Source of the DNA: Dehalococcoidia bacterium
Lineage (GTDB): Bacteria; Chloroflexota; Dehalococcoidia; Lucifugimonadales; Lucifugimonadaceae
Direction of reading: 5' to 3'
Assembly (NCBI GenBank): GCA_026421215.1
Contig: JAPKBN010000004.1
Span: forward strand, 41,013-105,012
Length of the DNA: 64,000 bases
This document shows, in pieces, positions 43,149 to 52,240 of this stretch. The position numbers were made by a program, and so were the translations under genes. How positions within the stretch are numbered: position 1 is the stretch's first letter; each line of letters begins with the position of its first letter. The notes below the pieces were generated by a model. That model worked only from the letters and a program-made list of their open reading frames with translations. It ran no database searches and was not told the origin of the DNA.

Positions 43149-44306
43149 ATGACGACTACACAAACTCCGGCGGATCAGAGCCCGCCAATCACCCTGCGCG
43201 GGCTGCTTGAAGCCGGCGCCCATTTCGGCCATCCAACTAAACGGTGGCACCCGAAGATGAAGCCATACATCTTCACTGCCCGCAATAAAATCCATGTCTT
43301 TGATTTAGCAAAGACCATTGGAAAGCTTGAGATCGCCGCCAACTTCATCGAGAAAACGGTCGGAGAAGGCGGGCAGGTAATGCTCGTCGGAACCAAAAAA
43401 CAGGCGCAAGAAGCAATCTCAGACGTCGGTAAGCAGACACGCTCGCTGTACGTCAATCAGCGCTGGCTCGGCGGCATGCTGACCAACTTCCAGACTATCC
43501 AGAAGCGGATCGAATACGTCATTCGTCTGGAAGAAGAGATCGCACACGGAACCCTCCAGGCGGCCACCAAGCGCGAGGCGCAGAAGGCCGCAACAGAGGT
43601 CGTACGTCTTAACAAATTCCTGGGCGGCATAAAACAGATGACCACGCTGCCACAGGTCCTATTCATCGTAGACATCGGCAAAGAAAAAATTGCAGTCGCC
43701 GAGGCCAAGAGGCTCGGGATTCCGATTGTCGCCATCGTCGACACAAACTGTGACCCGACGGGCATCGATTACCCGATTCCCGCAAACGACGATGCAATTC
43801 GAAGCGTTCGGATCATCACGGAGCGAATGGGCAAGGCGATCATCGATGGTAACGAGGCACGCCAGGCGCGAGTCGCGGAGCAGATGGCGCTCAATGCCGA
43901 AATAGAAGAACAAGAAGAAGCGGCACGTCGCGCCGCACAAGCGGAAGCCGCCGCACGACAGGCCATCGCAGAGGCCGCAAAGCGTGAGGCTGACGAAGCC
44001 GCCGCAGCCCAGGCCGAATCGGCAAAAGCGGCGGAGGCAGCAGCTGAATCCGACGCCCCGGCAGATGAGGCCGCTCCGGAGGCATCTGAGTCAGAAGCAC
44101 CCGCCGCAGCTGCAACTCCTGAAGCCCCGCCCGCAACAGAATCCGCATCCGAGACCGAAATAGAAGCTCCTGCAGCGGAGGCGGCTGCCGAACCCGAGGA
44201 AACTCCAGAGGAATCCGAGGAGACGGCTGAAGCTCCCGAGGTTGAGGCTTCAACCGAATCATCTGGCGATGAGAAAGACGAGACCGTCGACAAGACGGCC
44301 GAGTAA
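43149..44306 (+). CDS. rpsB: 30S ribosomal protein S2 with long acidic tail
   Basis: A 385-residue protein. Residues about 14-245 are a normal S2 ([58 protein letters not shown]). The usual S2 ends near residue 250-260. Here about 130 residues follow: first a long helical stretch rich in Glu, Arg and Ala, then a low-complexity segment of Ala, Glu, Pro and Ser with almost no basic residues. The tail has no known domain. The gene starts the translation/lipid/isoprenoid run, and tsf follows. Confidence 0.96.
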   Translation: MTTTQTPADQSPPITLRGLLEAGAHFGHPTKRWHPKMKPYIFTARNKIHVFDLAKTIGKLEIAANFIEKTVGEGGQVMLVGTKKQAQEAISDVGKQTRSLYVNQRWLGGMLTNFQTIQKRIEYVIRLEEEIAHGTLQAATKREAQKAATEVVRLNKFLGGIKQMTTLPQVLFIVDIGKEKIAVAEAKRLGIPIVAIVDTNCDPTGIDYPIPANDDAIRSVRIITERMGKAIIDGNEARQARVAEQMALNAEIEEQEEAARRAAQAEAAARQAIAEAAKREADEAAAAQAESAKAAEAAAESDAPADEAAPEASESEAPAAAATPEAPPATESASETEIEAPAAEAAAEPEETPEESEETAEAPEVEASTESSGDEKDETVDKTAE

Positions 44307-44373
44307 CAACCTCGTGCGTCCAGTTTTGGGCGGGCGAAGATGCAATTAACTGAACACAGAGGTCACAGGTCAC

Positions 44374-44877
44374 TTGGCAATCACAGCCGCAATGGTGAAG
44401 TCGCTTCGGGAGATAACCGGGGCAGGGATCATGGACTCCAAACGCGCCCTTGAAGAGGCGGACGGAGACGAAAAAACCGCCATCGAATTCCTGAGGGAGA
44501 AGGGGTTGGCATCCGCAGCAAAACGTGCGGGGCGCGCGACCTCTGAAGGCGTTATCGAGAGTTACATCCACAGTGGGAACCGCGTGGGCGCTCTTGTGCA
44601 ACTCTCATCCGAAACCGATTTCGTCGCACGTACCGACGAGTTCAGCCAGTTGGCGAAGGAACTCGCCATGCAGGTAGCGGCGATGAACCCGAAATTCGTT
44701 GACCGGGATTCCGTTCCGGAAGATGCAGATGAAGTCTCTGACGATGAACTGCTGATGGAGCAGGCCTATATCCGTGACCCTGGCCAGACCATCGGTGATC
44801 TCGTTAAAGCCATGGCGGCTAAGACCGGCGAAAATGTCCACGTGGGCCGATTTGCCCGCTACGAACTCGGAGAGTAA
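44374..44877 (+). CDS. tsf: Elongation factor Ts, short form
   Basis: A 167-residue nucleotide-exchange factor for EF-Tu, starting at TTG 44374. The N-terminal UBA-like domain is AAMVKSLREITGAGIMDSKRAL, and EFLREKGLASAAKRAGRATSEG leads to the core with SETDFVARTDEF. The C-terminal coiled-coil and second subdomain of long EF-Ts (about 280 residues in E. coli) are absent; the protein ends at HVGRFARYELGE, as in short EF-Ts of several phyla. rpsB is 67 bp upstream. Confidence 0.94.
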   Translation: MAITAAMVKSLREITGAGIMDSKRALEEADGDEKTAIEFLREKGLASAAKRAGRATSEGVIESYIHSGNRVGALVQLSSETDFVARTDEFSQLAKELAMQVAAMNPKFVDRDSVPEDADEVSDDELLMEQAYIRDPGQTIGDLVKAMAAKTGENVHVGRFARYELGE

Positions 44878-44964
44878 AACACGGTCCAGCCTGATGAGAT
44901 GTAACGGTCCTCATCCAGATCAATTCGGCCAATCGCAATCAGCCAAACGCAATTGGGGCAGCCA

Positions 44965-45690
44965 GTGACGACGTATAAACGTGTCCTGCTCAAGTTGAGC
45001 GGTGAATCGCTCAAAGGGGACCGTGAATTCGGTCTCGACCCGGATGCGCTACGTTACGTGGCTGAACAGGTTACAGAAGTCGCCGATATCGGCCTACAGA
45101 TCGGCATAGTGGTTGGCGGTGGCAACATCTGGCGCGGCGCCGATTACGAAGCGGTAGGTATGGATCGTGCAACGGCCGATAATGCCGGTATGCTCGCCAC
45201 GATTATCAACGCACTGGCGGTTCAGGATGCCCTGGAACGTAACGGCCTTGAGGTGCGCACACAGACCGCCATCAACATGTCCGCGATAGCGGAGCCGTAC
45301 ATCAGACGTCGCGCCATCCGGCACTTTGAAAAAGGCCGCCTGGTGATATTCGCCGGCGGCACGGGCAGCCCGTATATGTCTACCGACACTGCGGCCGCGC
45401 TCAGGGCGCTGGAAGTCGGCGCAGACGCGCTGTGGATGGCCAAGAACAACATCGATGGGATCTACACATCTGATCCCAACTTAGATAAGTCAGCTTCTAA
45501 ACTCGGCCACATGACTCACCTTGACGCTTTGCAACGACGCGTCGGCGCGCTGGACTCAACCGCGCTCTCGATGTGTATGGACAATGGATTGCCGATCGTC
45601 GTGTTTGACTTGTTCAGTCCGGGTAACCTTTTGCGGATACTACGCGGGGAAGAAATCGGGACGTTGATTTCAGATACCGTGCCTGTATAG
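44965..45690 (+). CDS. pyrH: UMP kinase
   Basis: A 241-residue amino-acid-kinase-fold enzyme making UDP from UMP. GTG 44965 is preferred (GGGG about 6 bp before); a TTG at 44953 adds four residues. Motifs: LLKLSGESLKGD, VVGGGNIWRG, ADNAGMLATIINALAVQDAL, FAGGTGSPYMSTDTAAALRA and the Asp in ALWMAKNNIDGIYTSDP. Length and order are typical. It sits between tsf and frr as in many bacteria. Confidence 0.96.
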   Translation: MTTYKRVLLKLSGESLKGDREFGLDPDALRYVAEQVTEVADIGLQIGIVVGGGNIWRGADYEAVGMDRATADNAGMLATIINALAVQDALERNGLEVRTQTAINMSAIAEPYIRRRAIRHFEKGRLVIFAGGTGSPYMSTDTAAALRALEVGADALWMAKNNIDGIYTSDPNLDKSASKLGHMTHLDALQRRVGALDSTALSMCMDNGLPIVVFDLFSPGNLLRILRGEEIGTLISDTVPV

Positions 45691-45770
45691 GTCAAATAAG
45701 CGATGATCGCTACCAGATGGACTGGGCACGGTTCATCTCATCTAGATCGGCTTTAACGAAGGGAATCGGG

Positions 45771-46328
45771 ATGACCACGGAGATCCTTGAGGACGCTCGA
45801 AGGCGAATGCAAGGCGCGGTAGACGCACTTAATCGAGATCTCGCTGGATATAGGACAAACCGTGCCTCTCCTGCACTCGTAGAGAACATCATGGTGGACT
45901 ACTACGGGACGGAGACTCCTCTTAGTCAGGTTGGATCTATTAGCGTCGGTGACGCTCGTATGCTCGTGATCCAGCTGTGGGATGCGGCGGCAGTCCAGGG
46001 CGTTGAACGTGCATTGCGGGACGCCGATCTTGGGATGAGCCCCCAGGTAGACGGCCAGACAGTTCGGCTGGTCCTCCCGGTACTCACCGAAGAACGCAGG
46101 CGCGACCTCGTTCGCCAGATGAGTCGTCGGGTTGAAGAAGGCAAGGTCTCCGCCAGAAATGTTCGCAGGAGTGCGCAAGATTCATTGCGGACACTGGAGA
46201 AAGACGGTGAGGAATCGCAGGACGTAGTACGTCGTGCGCTCACCACACTTCAGGACCACACAGATGCGACGGTGGGCGAAATGGACGCGGCGAGTAAGAA
46301 AAAAGAGGAGGAGGTGATGGAGGTTTAA
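45771..46328 (+). CDS. frr: Ribosome recycling factor
   Basis: A 185-residue protein that splits post-termination ribosomes with EF-G. ATG 45771 is chosen because it gives the exact family length. Conserved stretches: RTNRASPALVENIMVDYYG, PLSQVGSISV, RLVLPVLTEERRRDLV and RNVRRSAQDSL. A short inverted repeat (gatggagg / cctccatc, 46316-46339) spans its stop codon and may affect the downstream gene. Confidence 0.96.
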   Translation: MTTEILEDARRRMQGAVDALNRDLAGYRTNRASPALVENIMVDYYGTETPLSQVGSISVGDARMLVIQLWDAAAVQGVERALRDADLGMSPQVDGQTVRLVLPVLTEERRRDLVRQMSRRVEEGKVSARNVRRSAQDSLRTLEKDGEESQDVVRRALTTLQDHTDATVGEMDAASKKKEEEVMEV

Positions 46329-46353
46329 CCCCCTCCATCATTTGGAACCTCTT

Positions 46354-47139
46354 GTGACCGTTTCTCCACGCTCGTCATCCCAGAACTCTTCGTATGAGAG
46401 GTTGCCCGCCAGCGACCCGGTGATACTCTCAAGCGATGATGGAACGACGCCCAGACACGTCGCAATCATCATGGACGGAAACGGCCGCTGGGCATCTCGA
46501 CGCAGCCGCCCGCGCGCTGACGGACACCGGGCCGGCACCGAAAACGTGCGCTCGGTCATCTTCAGACTCGTCGAACGCGGGGTCGGCTACGCAACTCTCT
46601 TCGCGTTCTCAACCGAAAACTGGTCACGCCCCGGCGATGAGATCTCGGCCCTGCTCGCGATACTGCAAGAAGTGATCCGCTCAGAGGCCGAAGAACTGCA
46701 CAGCAACGGGGTTCGGATTCTGCACATCGGCCGGCTGGATCGTCTCCCGGCAGAACTCAGTCAGTCGATCGTCGATGCCGTGGATCTGACACGGAACAAC
46801 GACCGTCTCGTGCTCACTATCGCATTTGATTACGGCGGCAGGGCGGACATCGTGTCTGCGATCAAGGCCATCGTCGCCGAGGGCGTTTCGCCTGGCGAAA
46901 TCGACGACGCGCTCATCGCGAGTTACCTTTCGACTGGAGACACGCCCGACCCGGACCTGATTATCCGAACCGGCGGCGAGTTCAGGATTTCTAACTTCCT
47001 ACTCTGGCAGTCCGCCTACTCAGAGTTCTATTCGACGCCGGTACAGTGGCCCGATTTTGATGGAGACGAGGTCGATGTTGCACTAGAGGCGTATCGACTC
47101 CGCCAACGCCGTTTTGGTGGCGTTGATCCTGTTGTTTGA
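46354..47139 (+). CDS. uppS: Isoprenyl transferase (undecaprenyl diphosphate synthase type)
   Basis: A cis-prenyltransferase of about 260 residues that makes the lipid carrier for cell-wall or glycan synthesis. Motifs: HVAIIMDGNGRWASRR (substrate Asp and phosphate contacts), ADGHRAGTENVR, LFAFSTENWSRP, and PDLIIRTGGEFRISNFLLWQSAYSEFYST near the C-terminus. The last normally reads RTSGE; Gly replaces Ser. Start is uncertain: GTG 46354 is used, GTG 46420 and TTG 46342 are alternatives. It precedes cdsA. Confidence 0.94.
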   Translation: MTVSPRSSSQNSSYERLPASDPVILSSDDGTTPRHVAIIMDGNGRWASRRSRPRADGHRAGTENVRSVIFRLVERGVGYATLFAFSTENWSRPGDEISALLAILQEVIRSEAEELHSNGVRILHIGRLDRLPAELSQSIVDAVDLTRNNDRLVLTIAFDYGGRADIVSAIKAIVAEGVSPGEIDDALIASYLSTGDTPDPDLIIRTGGEFRISNFLLWQSAYSEFYSTPVQWPDFDGDEVDVALEAYRLRQRRFGGVDPVV

Positions 47140-47175
47140 AGATTCTTTGAGAGCGGCTAGGGCACACCTCTCTAA

Positions 47176-47967
47176 ATGACGATTCGAATATTCACCGCCG
47201 TCATCGGGATCTCGGCGCTGATCGCCGTTCTTCTCATCGGGACATCGGCCGTTGCCGCACTCATGATGGCCCTTGCCGTCGCCAGTGGTTGGGAACTTGC
47301 CGACATGGTGCGCGCCAGAAGAACGTGCCCGCTACGCTGGTTCCTCCTGGCCTGGCCAATATCCCTCATCGCGGCTGGCTGGCTTATCGCAGAAGACGTG
47401 ACCGGATGGTGGGTGATGCTGGCGGCGTTCTTGGTCGGGACGGTGCCAGCTATCGGCATCCTGCTGACCGGTCGTAGGACTGCATTTGTCTACGCTATCG
47501 CGGCCGGCCCCTATGTCGGAATAGCATTGGCGCACACACCAATCCTGAGATCGGTGGACGGGGGCGTTCAGTGGCTGGCTCTTGCCGTTATCGTGACCTT
47601 TGCCGCGGACTCCGCCGCTATGCTCGCGGGATTAACTGTAGGCAGACACAAACTCTTTCCTCGGATCAGCCCCAAAAAGACTTGGGAAGGCGTCGCAGGC
47701 GGTCTCATAGGCGGTGCAACAGCAGCGCTGGTAGTCGACACAATGTTCGATCTCGAAATCGCGTCAGCTATGGCTATCGTACTTGGAGTTGTAATGGCTG
47801 TAACAGGAACCCTCGGAGACCTCGGAGAATCCGCGTTCAAGCGGCACGCCGGGGTGAAAGAATCGGGATTTCTGGTCCCCGGCCACGGAGGCGTTCTTGA
47901 CCGTTTGGACTCTCTGATGCCGAACCTGATTATCGTATACTGGGTTTCCGAATGGAGCGCCACTTGA
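47176..47967 (+). CDS. cdsA: Phosphatidate cytidylyltransferase
   Basis: A 263-residue membrane protein with about eight membrane segments that makes CDP-diacylglycerol. The family signature is at the C-terminus: SAFKRHAGVKESGF is read as ESAFKRHAGVK, followed by PGHGGVLDRLDSLMPN. SPKKTWEGVAGGLIG is the mid-protein conserved loop. It overlaps the start of dxr by 16 bp in another frame. Confidence 0.95.
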   Translation: MTIRIFTAVIGISALIAVLLIGTSAVAALMMALAVASGWELADMVRARRTCPLRWFLLAWPISLIAAGWLIAEDVTGWWVMLAAFLVGTVPAIGILLTGRRTAFVYAIAAGPYVGIALAHTPILRSVDGGVQWLALAVIVTFAADSAAMLAGLTVGRHKLFPRISPKKTWEGVAGGLIGGATAALVVDTMFDLEIASAMAIVLGVVMAVTGTLGDLGESAFKRHAGVKESGFLVPGHGGVLDRLDSLMPNLIIVYWVSEWSAT

Positions 47968-49124
47968 ATCGGTCCCCAAATAACTCCAAGCGCCCCAAAA
48001 ACGTGGTTCTGCTTGGCTCTACCGGTTCGGTCGGTACCCAGACGCTCGACGTCATACGTGCACTGCCTGACCGGTTTCAGGTCCTGGGATTGGCGGCGGG
48101 CCGTAACGTTGAGCTTCTTGCATCGCAGATCGCCGAGTTCACACCCGATCGCTACTACGCAGCAGACGGACATGAACCAGCCAACAGTGGCGATTGTCGG
48201 CCCGTATCTCTCATCGAACTCGCCACCCTGGATGATGTCGATCTCGTAGTGGCTGCGATGTCCGGCGCTGACGCGTTGGAACCGGTTATCGCTGCGCTTG
48301 AAGCCGGAATCCCGGTGGCCCTGGCAAACAAAGAGCTGGTCGTGATGGCCGGCGAATACCTCCGGGAAGCGGCACAGCACGGCGGCACAGAAATACTCCC
48401 AGTAGATAGTGAACCATCAGCCATATGGCAGTGCATCCGCGGTGAAACGGAGAAGCCCAGACGATTGATCATAACTGCCTCAGGCGGGGCGTTCAGGGAT
48501 CGATCGTGGGACGCACTGCGTTCCGTATCACCCGAAGAGGCGCTCGAGCACCCGACCTGGCAGATGGGCCGCAAGATCACCATCGACTCAGCGACCTTGA
48601 TCAACAAGGCGCTGGAAGTGGTCGAGGCGCACTGGCTATTCGATATTCCTTACGAGCAGATCGACGTGGTGATGCACAAGCAGTCCGTCATCCATTCGAT
48701 GGTCGAATTCCAGGACGGCTCCGTCAAAGCCCAGATGGGCCCGCCGGATTTGAGATACCCGATTCAGTGCGCGCTCACATATCCTGAACGGGTGGAAAAC
48801 CCGACATTGCCCCGCTTTGATCCCATTGAGATCGGTAGTCTGACATTTGAAGAACTGAACTCTTCCCTCTACCCCTGTTTCGACCTTGCACTGGATGTCG
48901 CAAAACGCGGTGGTACCTGGCGGGCCGCGCTCATCGGCGCTGACGAGGCGGCAGTCGATCTTTTCCTTGACGGCAAGATCGGATTCACAGAAATAGGTCC
49001 GGTGATTGAACAGGGCCTGTCCGCACATCAACCGATAATGGACCCGTCTCTTCGTCAGTTAGCCGAGGCCGCTTCCGAGACCGCAAGCCGCATCCGGACA
49101 CCGATTTCGGGAGTTAAAGGCTAG
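47952..49124 (+). CDS. dxr: 1-deoxy-D-xylulose 5-phosphate reductoisomerase
   Basis: A 390-residue NADPH enzyme that makes MEP, the second step of the MEP isoprenoid pathway. The cofactor motif is VVLLGSTGSVGTQTLDVI. Further: ALANKELVVMAG, LPVDSEPSAIWQ (metal site), ITASGGAFRD, HPTWQMGRKITIDSATLINKAL and VMHKQSVIHSMVEFQDGS. It starts within the cdsA 3' end; TTG 47964 is a possible later start. Next come rseP and ispG. Confidence 0.97.
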   Translation: MERHLNRSPNNSKRPKNVVLLGSTGSVGTQTLDVIRALPDRFQVLGLAAGRNVELLASQIAEFTPDRYYAADGHEPANSGDCRPVSLIELATLDDVDLVVAAMSGADALEPVIAALEAGIPVALANKELVVMAGEYLREAAQHGGTEILPVDSEPSAIWQCIRGETEKPRRLIITASGGAFRDRSWDALRSVSPEEALEHPTWQMGRKITIDSATLINKALEVVEAHWLFDIPYEQIDVVMHKQSVIHSMVEFQDGSVKAQMGPPDLRYPIQCALTYPERVENPTLPRFDPIEIGSLTFEELNSSLYPCFDLALDVAKRGGTWRAALIGADEAAVDLFLDGKIGFTEIGPVIEQGLSAHQPIMDPSLRQLAEAASETASRIRTPISGVKG

Positions 49125-49155
49125 CGACGGCTGACGGGCGAACGAGCGTAAATTC

Positions 49156-50922
49156 ATGATTCCAGCAACACTTATATTCGGCATCCTGACGTTCTTACTC
49201 GTTTTGGGTCCGCTGATCATCCTCCACGAGCTTGGCCACTTCTTCACCGCCAAGTGGACCCGTACCAAGGTCGTGGAGTTTGGGTTTGGATTTCCGCCAC
49301 GCGCCACCGGCCTGTGGACCGGAGCCACAGAGGTGTCGATCACTGAAGAGACCATCTTTGAGGGGTTCACAGAACTCGAATCGCTTGAGACGGATAACCC
49401 CTCGACTATTACTCATGATGGAGATGACCTGCGTGGAGTGCAGTCGGAATCGTTCGACGGCAGACTCGCAGCACTTGAGGAAGGTATCCAGGTCGAGGCC
49501 ACAGTCGATAAGCGAGCTGATGGTTCATTTCACGCCCTCCTCCTGCGCCCAAAGAAACGGCGTAACGCTCTCGCTTCAGACGTCGGCGATGCTGTCGTTG
49601 GTGATTTCATCAACGGCAAGCTTCGTGCGGTAGGCCCACATAGCATCACCATTTCGGAGATGGTGTGGTCCATCAACTGGCTGCCACTTGGCGGCTTCGT
49701 AAAGATGGTCGGCGAAGAAGACCCCGAAGCCGAGAACAGTCTGGCCAGCAAATCAAAATGGGCCCGATCGCTCGTCCTTTCATCGGGCGCCATCGTGAAC
49801 GCCATCATTCCGATCATCTTGTTCACCTTCGTCCTGATGCTCCCGCAAACCCAGTTGGCGGGCGATGTCACCATTACCGCCGTGTACCCGGATTCTCCGG
49901 CCGACCAGGCGGGTCTTCGCGTCGGAGACCGCATCCTTGAGGTCGATGGCCGAGACATTGATGATCTGACCGGCCTTCAACAGGCCATCACCCTTAAGCT
50001 CGGCGGCACCAGCAACTGGCTTGTCAGGCCAGGCATCCCGGACCCATCTCCGATGCCGGGCGCGACAGCTTTTCAGTACATAGAAGGTCGCGACAAAGAT
50101 ATTTCGCTCTCCCCTCGGTACCAGGTGCCGGATCGCGACGTGGTGTTCGAAGTCACAGACCCGGAGAACCAGCTACTCCTCGCAGAGGCGCGGCTGCTGG
50201 ATATAACCGTCGGCGTCAACGACAGGCTCCGCGTCGTTCTGGAAGCTACCGACACCAGCCAAGAAATCTCGATCACCGATGCACGTCTCCTGGACAACCG
50301 CATCGCACTGGGCGACGAGCTCCAGGTTGTGGGCCTTATTTCGGACCCCACCAGCGAGATATTACTTTCGGATGCAAGGCGACACGATTTCTCGCTCGGG
50401 CTAAAAACTTCGATAATCGATGGCTCGGTCGGTATCCAGATCAAGACTGAGAACGCCACCCAGAAAACTTTCTCGAATAATCCGTGGGACGCATTCACGG
50501 GATCATTCCGTGAGATACGGGACCTGATTCTTCTGACCAAGAACTCGATTGCGGGATTGGTTCAGTCTTCAAATAATCCGCAATTGAGCGGCCCCGCAAC
50601 GGTCGGCCCGATCGGTATCGGACAGCTCACCGGTGAGATAGCGGTGGCTGATGCCGCCGTCTCGACCAAGCTCAGGACTTTCGCCGTTCTTGCGGCGACG
50701 ATCAGCCTCAGCCTGACCGTGATAAACATCCTGCCGCTGCCGGGACTTGACGGTGGACGACTCTTGTTCGTCGCTATCGAAGCGGTTCGGGGCGGCAAAC
50801 GAATCTCCCCCGAACGGGAAGCTGTCGTTCACCTCGCCGGTATCCTTGTGCTGCTGAGCTTGATGGCATTGATTAGCGTGCAGGACGTGATGCGAATATT
50901 CCGCGGAGAGAGCTTTTTCTGA
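49156..50922 (+). CDS. rseP: RseP-type site-2 intramembrane protease with inserted domains
   Basis: A 588-residue M50 metalloprotease, against 350-450 for usual RseP. The zinc site is LHELGHFF (about 24-30), and the third ligand region is NILPLPGLDGGRLLF (about 524-538). A PDZ domain lies at about 238-285 (TAVYPDSPADQAGLRVGDRI). One insert of about 115 residues (about 55-170) separates the first membrane segment from WLPLGGFVKM; it holds an OB/DUF5666-like stretch (GIQVEATVDKRADGSFHALL). A second insert (about 290-425) has three similar units ending in ARLLD, ARLLD and ARRHD. It overlaps ispG by one base. Confidence 0.9.
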   Translation: MIPATLIFGILTFLLVLGPLIILHELGHFFTAKWTRTKVVEFGFGFPPRATGLWTGATEVSITEETIFEGFTELESLETDNPSTITHDGDDLRGVQSESFDGRLAALEEGIQVEATVDKRADGSFHALLLRPKKRRNALASDVGDAVVGDFINGKLRAVGPHSITISEMVWSINWLPLGGFVKMVGEEDPEAENSLASKSKWARSLVLSSGAIVNAIIPIILFTFVLMLPQTQLAGDVTITAVYPDSPADQAGLRVGDRILEVDGRDIDDLTGLQQAITLKLGGTSNWLVRPGIPDPSPMPGATAFQYIEGRDKDISLSPRYQVPDRDVVFEVTDPENQLLLAEARLLDITVGVNDRLRVVLEATDTSQEISITDARLLDNRIALGDELQVVGLISDPTSEILLSDARRHDFSLGLKTSIIDGSVGIQIKTENATQKTFSNNPWDAFTGSFREIRDLILLTKNSIAGLVQSSNNPQLSGPATVGPIGIGQLTGEIAVADAAVSTKLRTFAVLAATISLSLTVINILPLPGLDGGRLLFVAIEAVRGGKRISPEREAVVHLAGILVLLSLMALISVQDVMRIFRGESFF

Positions 50923-52037
50923 TGAAACGTGTAACCCGAGAAGTATCAGTGGGCGGCGTAAAGATTGGTGGCCGCAACAACCCGATCGCCGTTCAGTCAA
51001 TGACCACCTGCGACACGCGTGACATCGAAACCACGGTCGCCGAGATCATCGGGCTGGAAGAGGTCGGATGTGAGATTATCCGCGTGGCAGTGCCGGACAT
51101 AGTCGCTGCGGAAGCGCTTGGCGAGATCAAGCGCCGGATCAATATCCCGCTTGTCGCAGACATCCATTTCCATCACGAACTTGCGCTCGAATCAGTACGG
51201 CAGGGCGTGGACATGCTCCGTCTGAACCCGGGCAACATTCGCGACGAGACGAAGGTCCGAGAGGTCGTGGAAGCGGCGAAAAAGGCCCGTATTCCCATCC
51301 GAGTGGGCGTCAACTTTGGCAGCCTCCCACCCGTCGGCAAAATCGGCGTGTCGCGCGGTGGCTCCCGATTGCAGGACGGTGTGAACCAGCTGCCCAAGGC
51401 TGGTGATTCAGAGGGCGGGTATGCCGTCGCTGATCACATGGTCGCAACGGCACTGTGGGAGATTGGCATCCTCGAGGCGCTTGATTTCGAAGACATCAAA
51501 ATTTCTTTGAAGGCATTCGATGTACCGACCACCCTGGACGCATACCGCAAACTCGCCCCGCTCGTGCCATACCCGTTTCACCTCGGCATCACAGAAGCTG
51601 GCACTCCGTTCAGCGGGGGCATTCGCAGCGCAGTCGGCCTTGGCATCCTCCTCTCCGAGGGCATCGGTGACACGATCCGCGTATCGCTTGCTGGTGACTC
51701 ACGTGAAGAGGTTAAAACGGGCTTCGAAATTTTGAAATCGCTCAACCTTCGCTCGCACGGCCCGACGCTCATTGCATGTCCGAGCTGTGGACGCGCCGAC
51801 GTTGACGTGCTGAAGCTGGCGGCTCAGGTCGACGAAGCACTCAAGGGCGTTAAAACGGACCTCAAAGTCGCGGTAATGGGCTGCGAAGTGAATGGACCTG
51901 GAGAGGCCAAAGACGCCGACATCGGCATCGCAGGGGGAAATGGCAGGGCCATCATTTTCCGCAAGGGAGTGAAGGCAAACATCGTGCCGGAGTCCGATAT
52001 GCTCGACGCGCTGATGGCCGAAGTCCGCAAAGGCTAG
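50922..52037 (+). CDS. ispG: 4-hydroxy-3-methylbut-2-enyl-diphosphate synthase
   Basis: A 371-residue 4Fe-4S enzyme of the MEP pathway. The TIM-barrel part starts VGGVKIGGRNNPIAVQSMTT, with DIHFHHELAL and LRLNPGNI; the C-terminal cluster ligands are in IACPSCGRAD and VMGCEVNGPGEAKDADIG. The reductant (ferredoxin or flavodoxin) is not in this window. It is coupled to rseP by a TGATG overlap. Confidence 0.97.
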   Translation: MKRVTREVSVGGVKIGGRNNPIAVQSMTTCDTRDIETTVAEIIGLEEVGCEIIRVAVPDIVAAEALGEIKRRINIPLVADIHFHHELALESVRQGVDMLRLNPGNIRDETKVREVVEAAKKARIPIRVGVNFGSLPPVGKIGVSRGGSRLQDGVNQLPKAGDSEGGYAVADHMVATALWEIGILEALDFEDIKISLKAFDVPTTLDAYRKLAPLVPYPFHLGITEAGTPFSGGIRSAVGLGILLSEGIGDTIRVSLAGDSREEVKTGFEILKSLNLRSHGPTLIACPSCGRADVDVLKLAAQVDEALKGVKTDLKVAVMGCEVNGPGEAKDADIGIAGGNGRAIIFRKGVKANIVPESDMLDALMAEVRKG

Positions 52038-52240
52038 ACGGCCGGGCCAGGTGGATTACTAGGATCTTGGTCTCGGGGTAACTCTTTTTTTATTCTTCCA
52101 CTCTAATTGGACTTGCTACTTCAGCTCCAGACCACGACACACGCGTCCCCACATTCCGAGCTATGGTTGCGTTGCGCCGCTAAAATATCCGTTCTGATCT
52201 AATTTTCGGACATCCCACGTCACACAAAAGGCACGCTCTG

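Noticed and set aside
43769..44293. A 174-codon Ser/Ala-rich frame on the minus strand
   Set aside because: It is the antisense of the low-complexity rpsB tail; repetitive composition keeps the opposite frame open.
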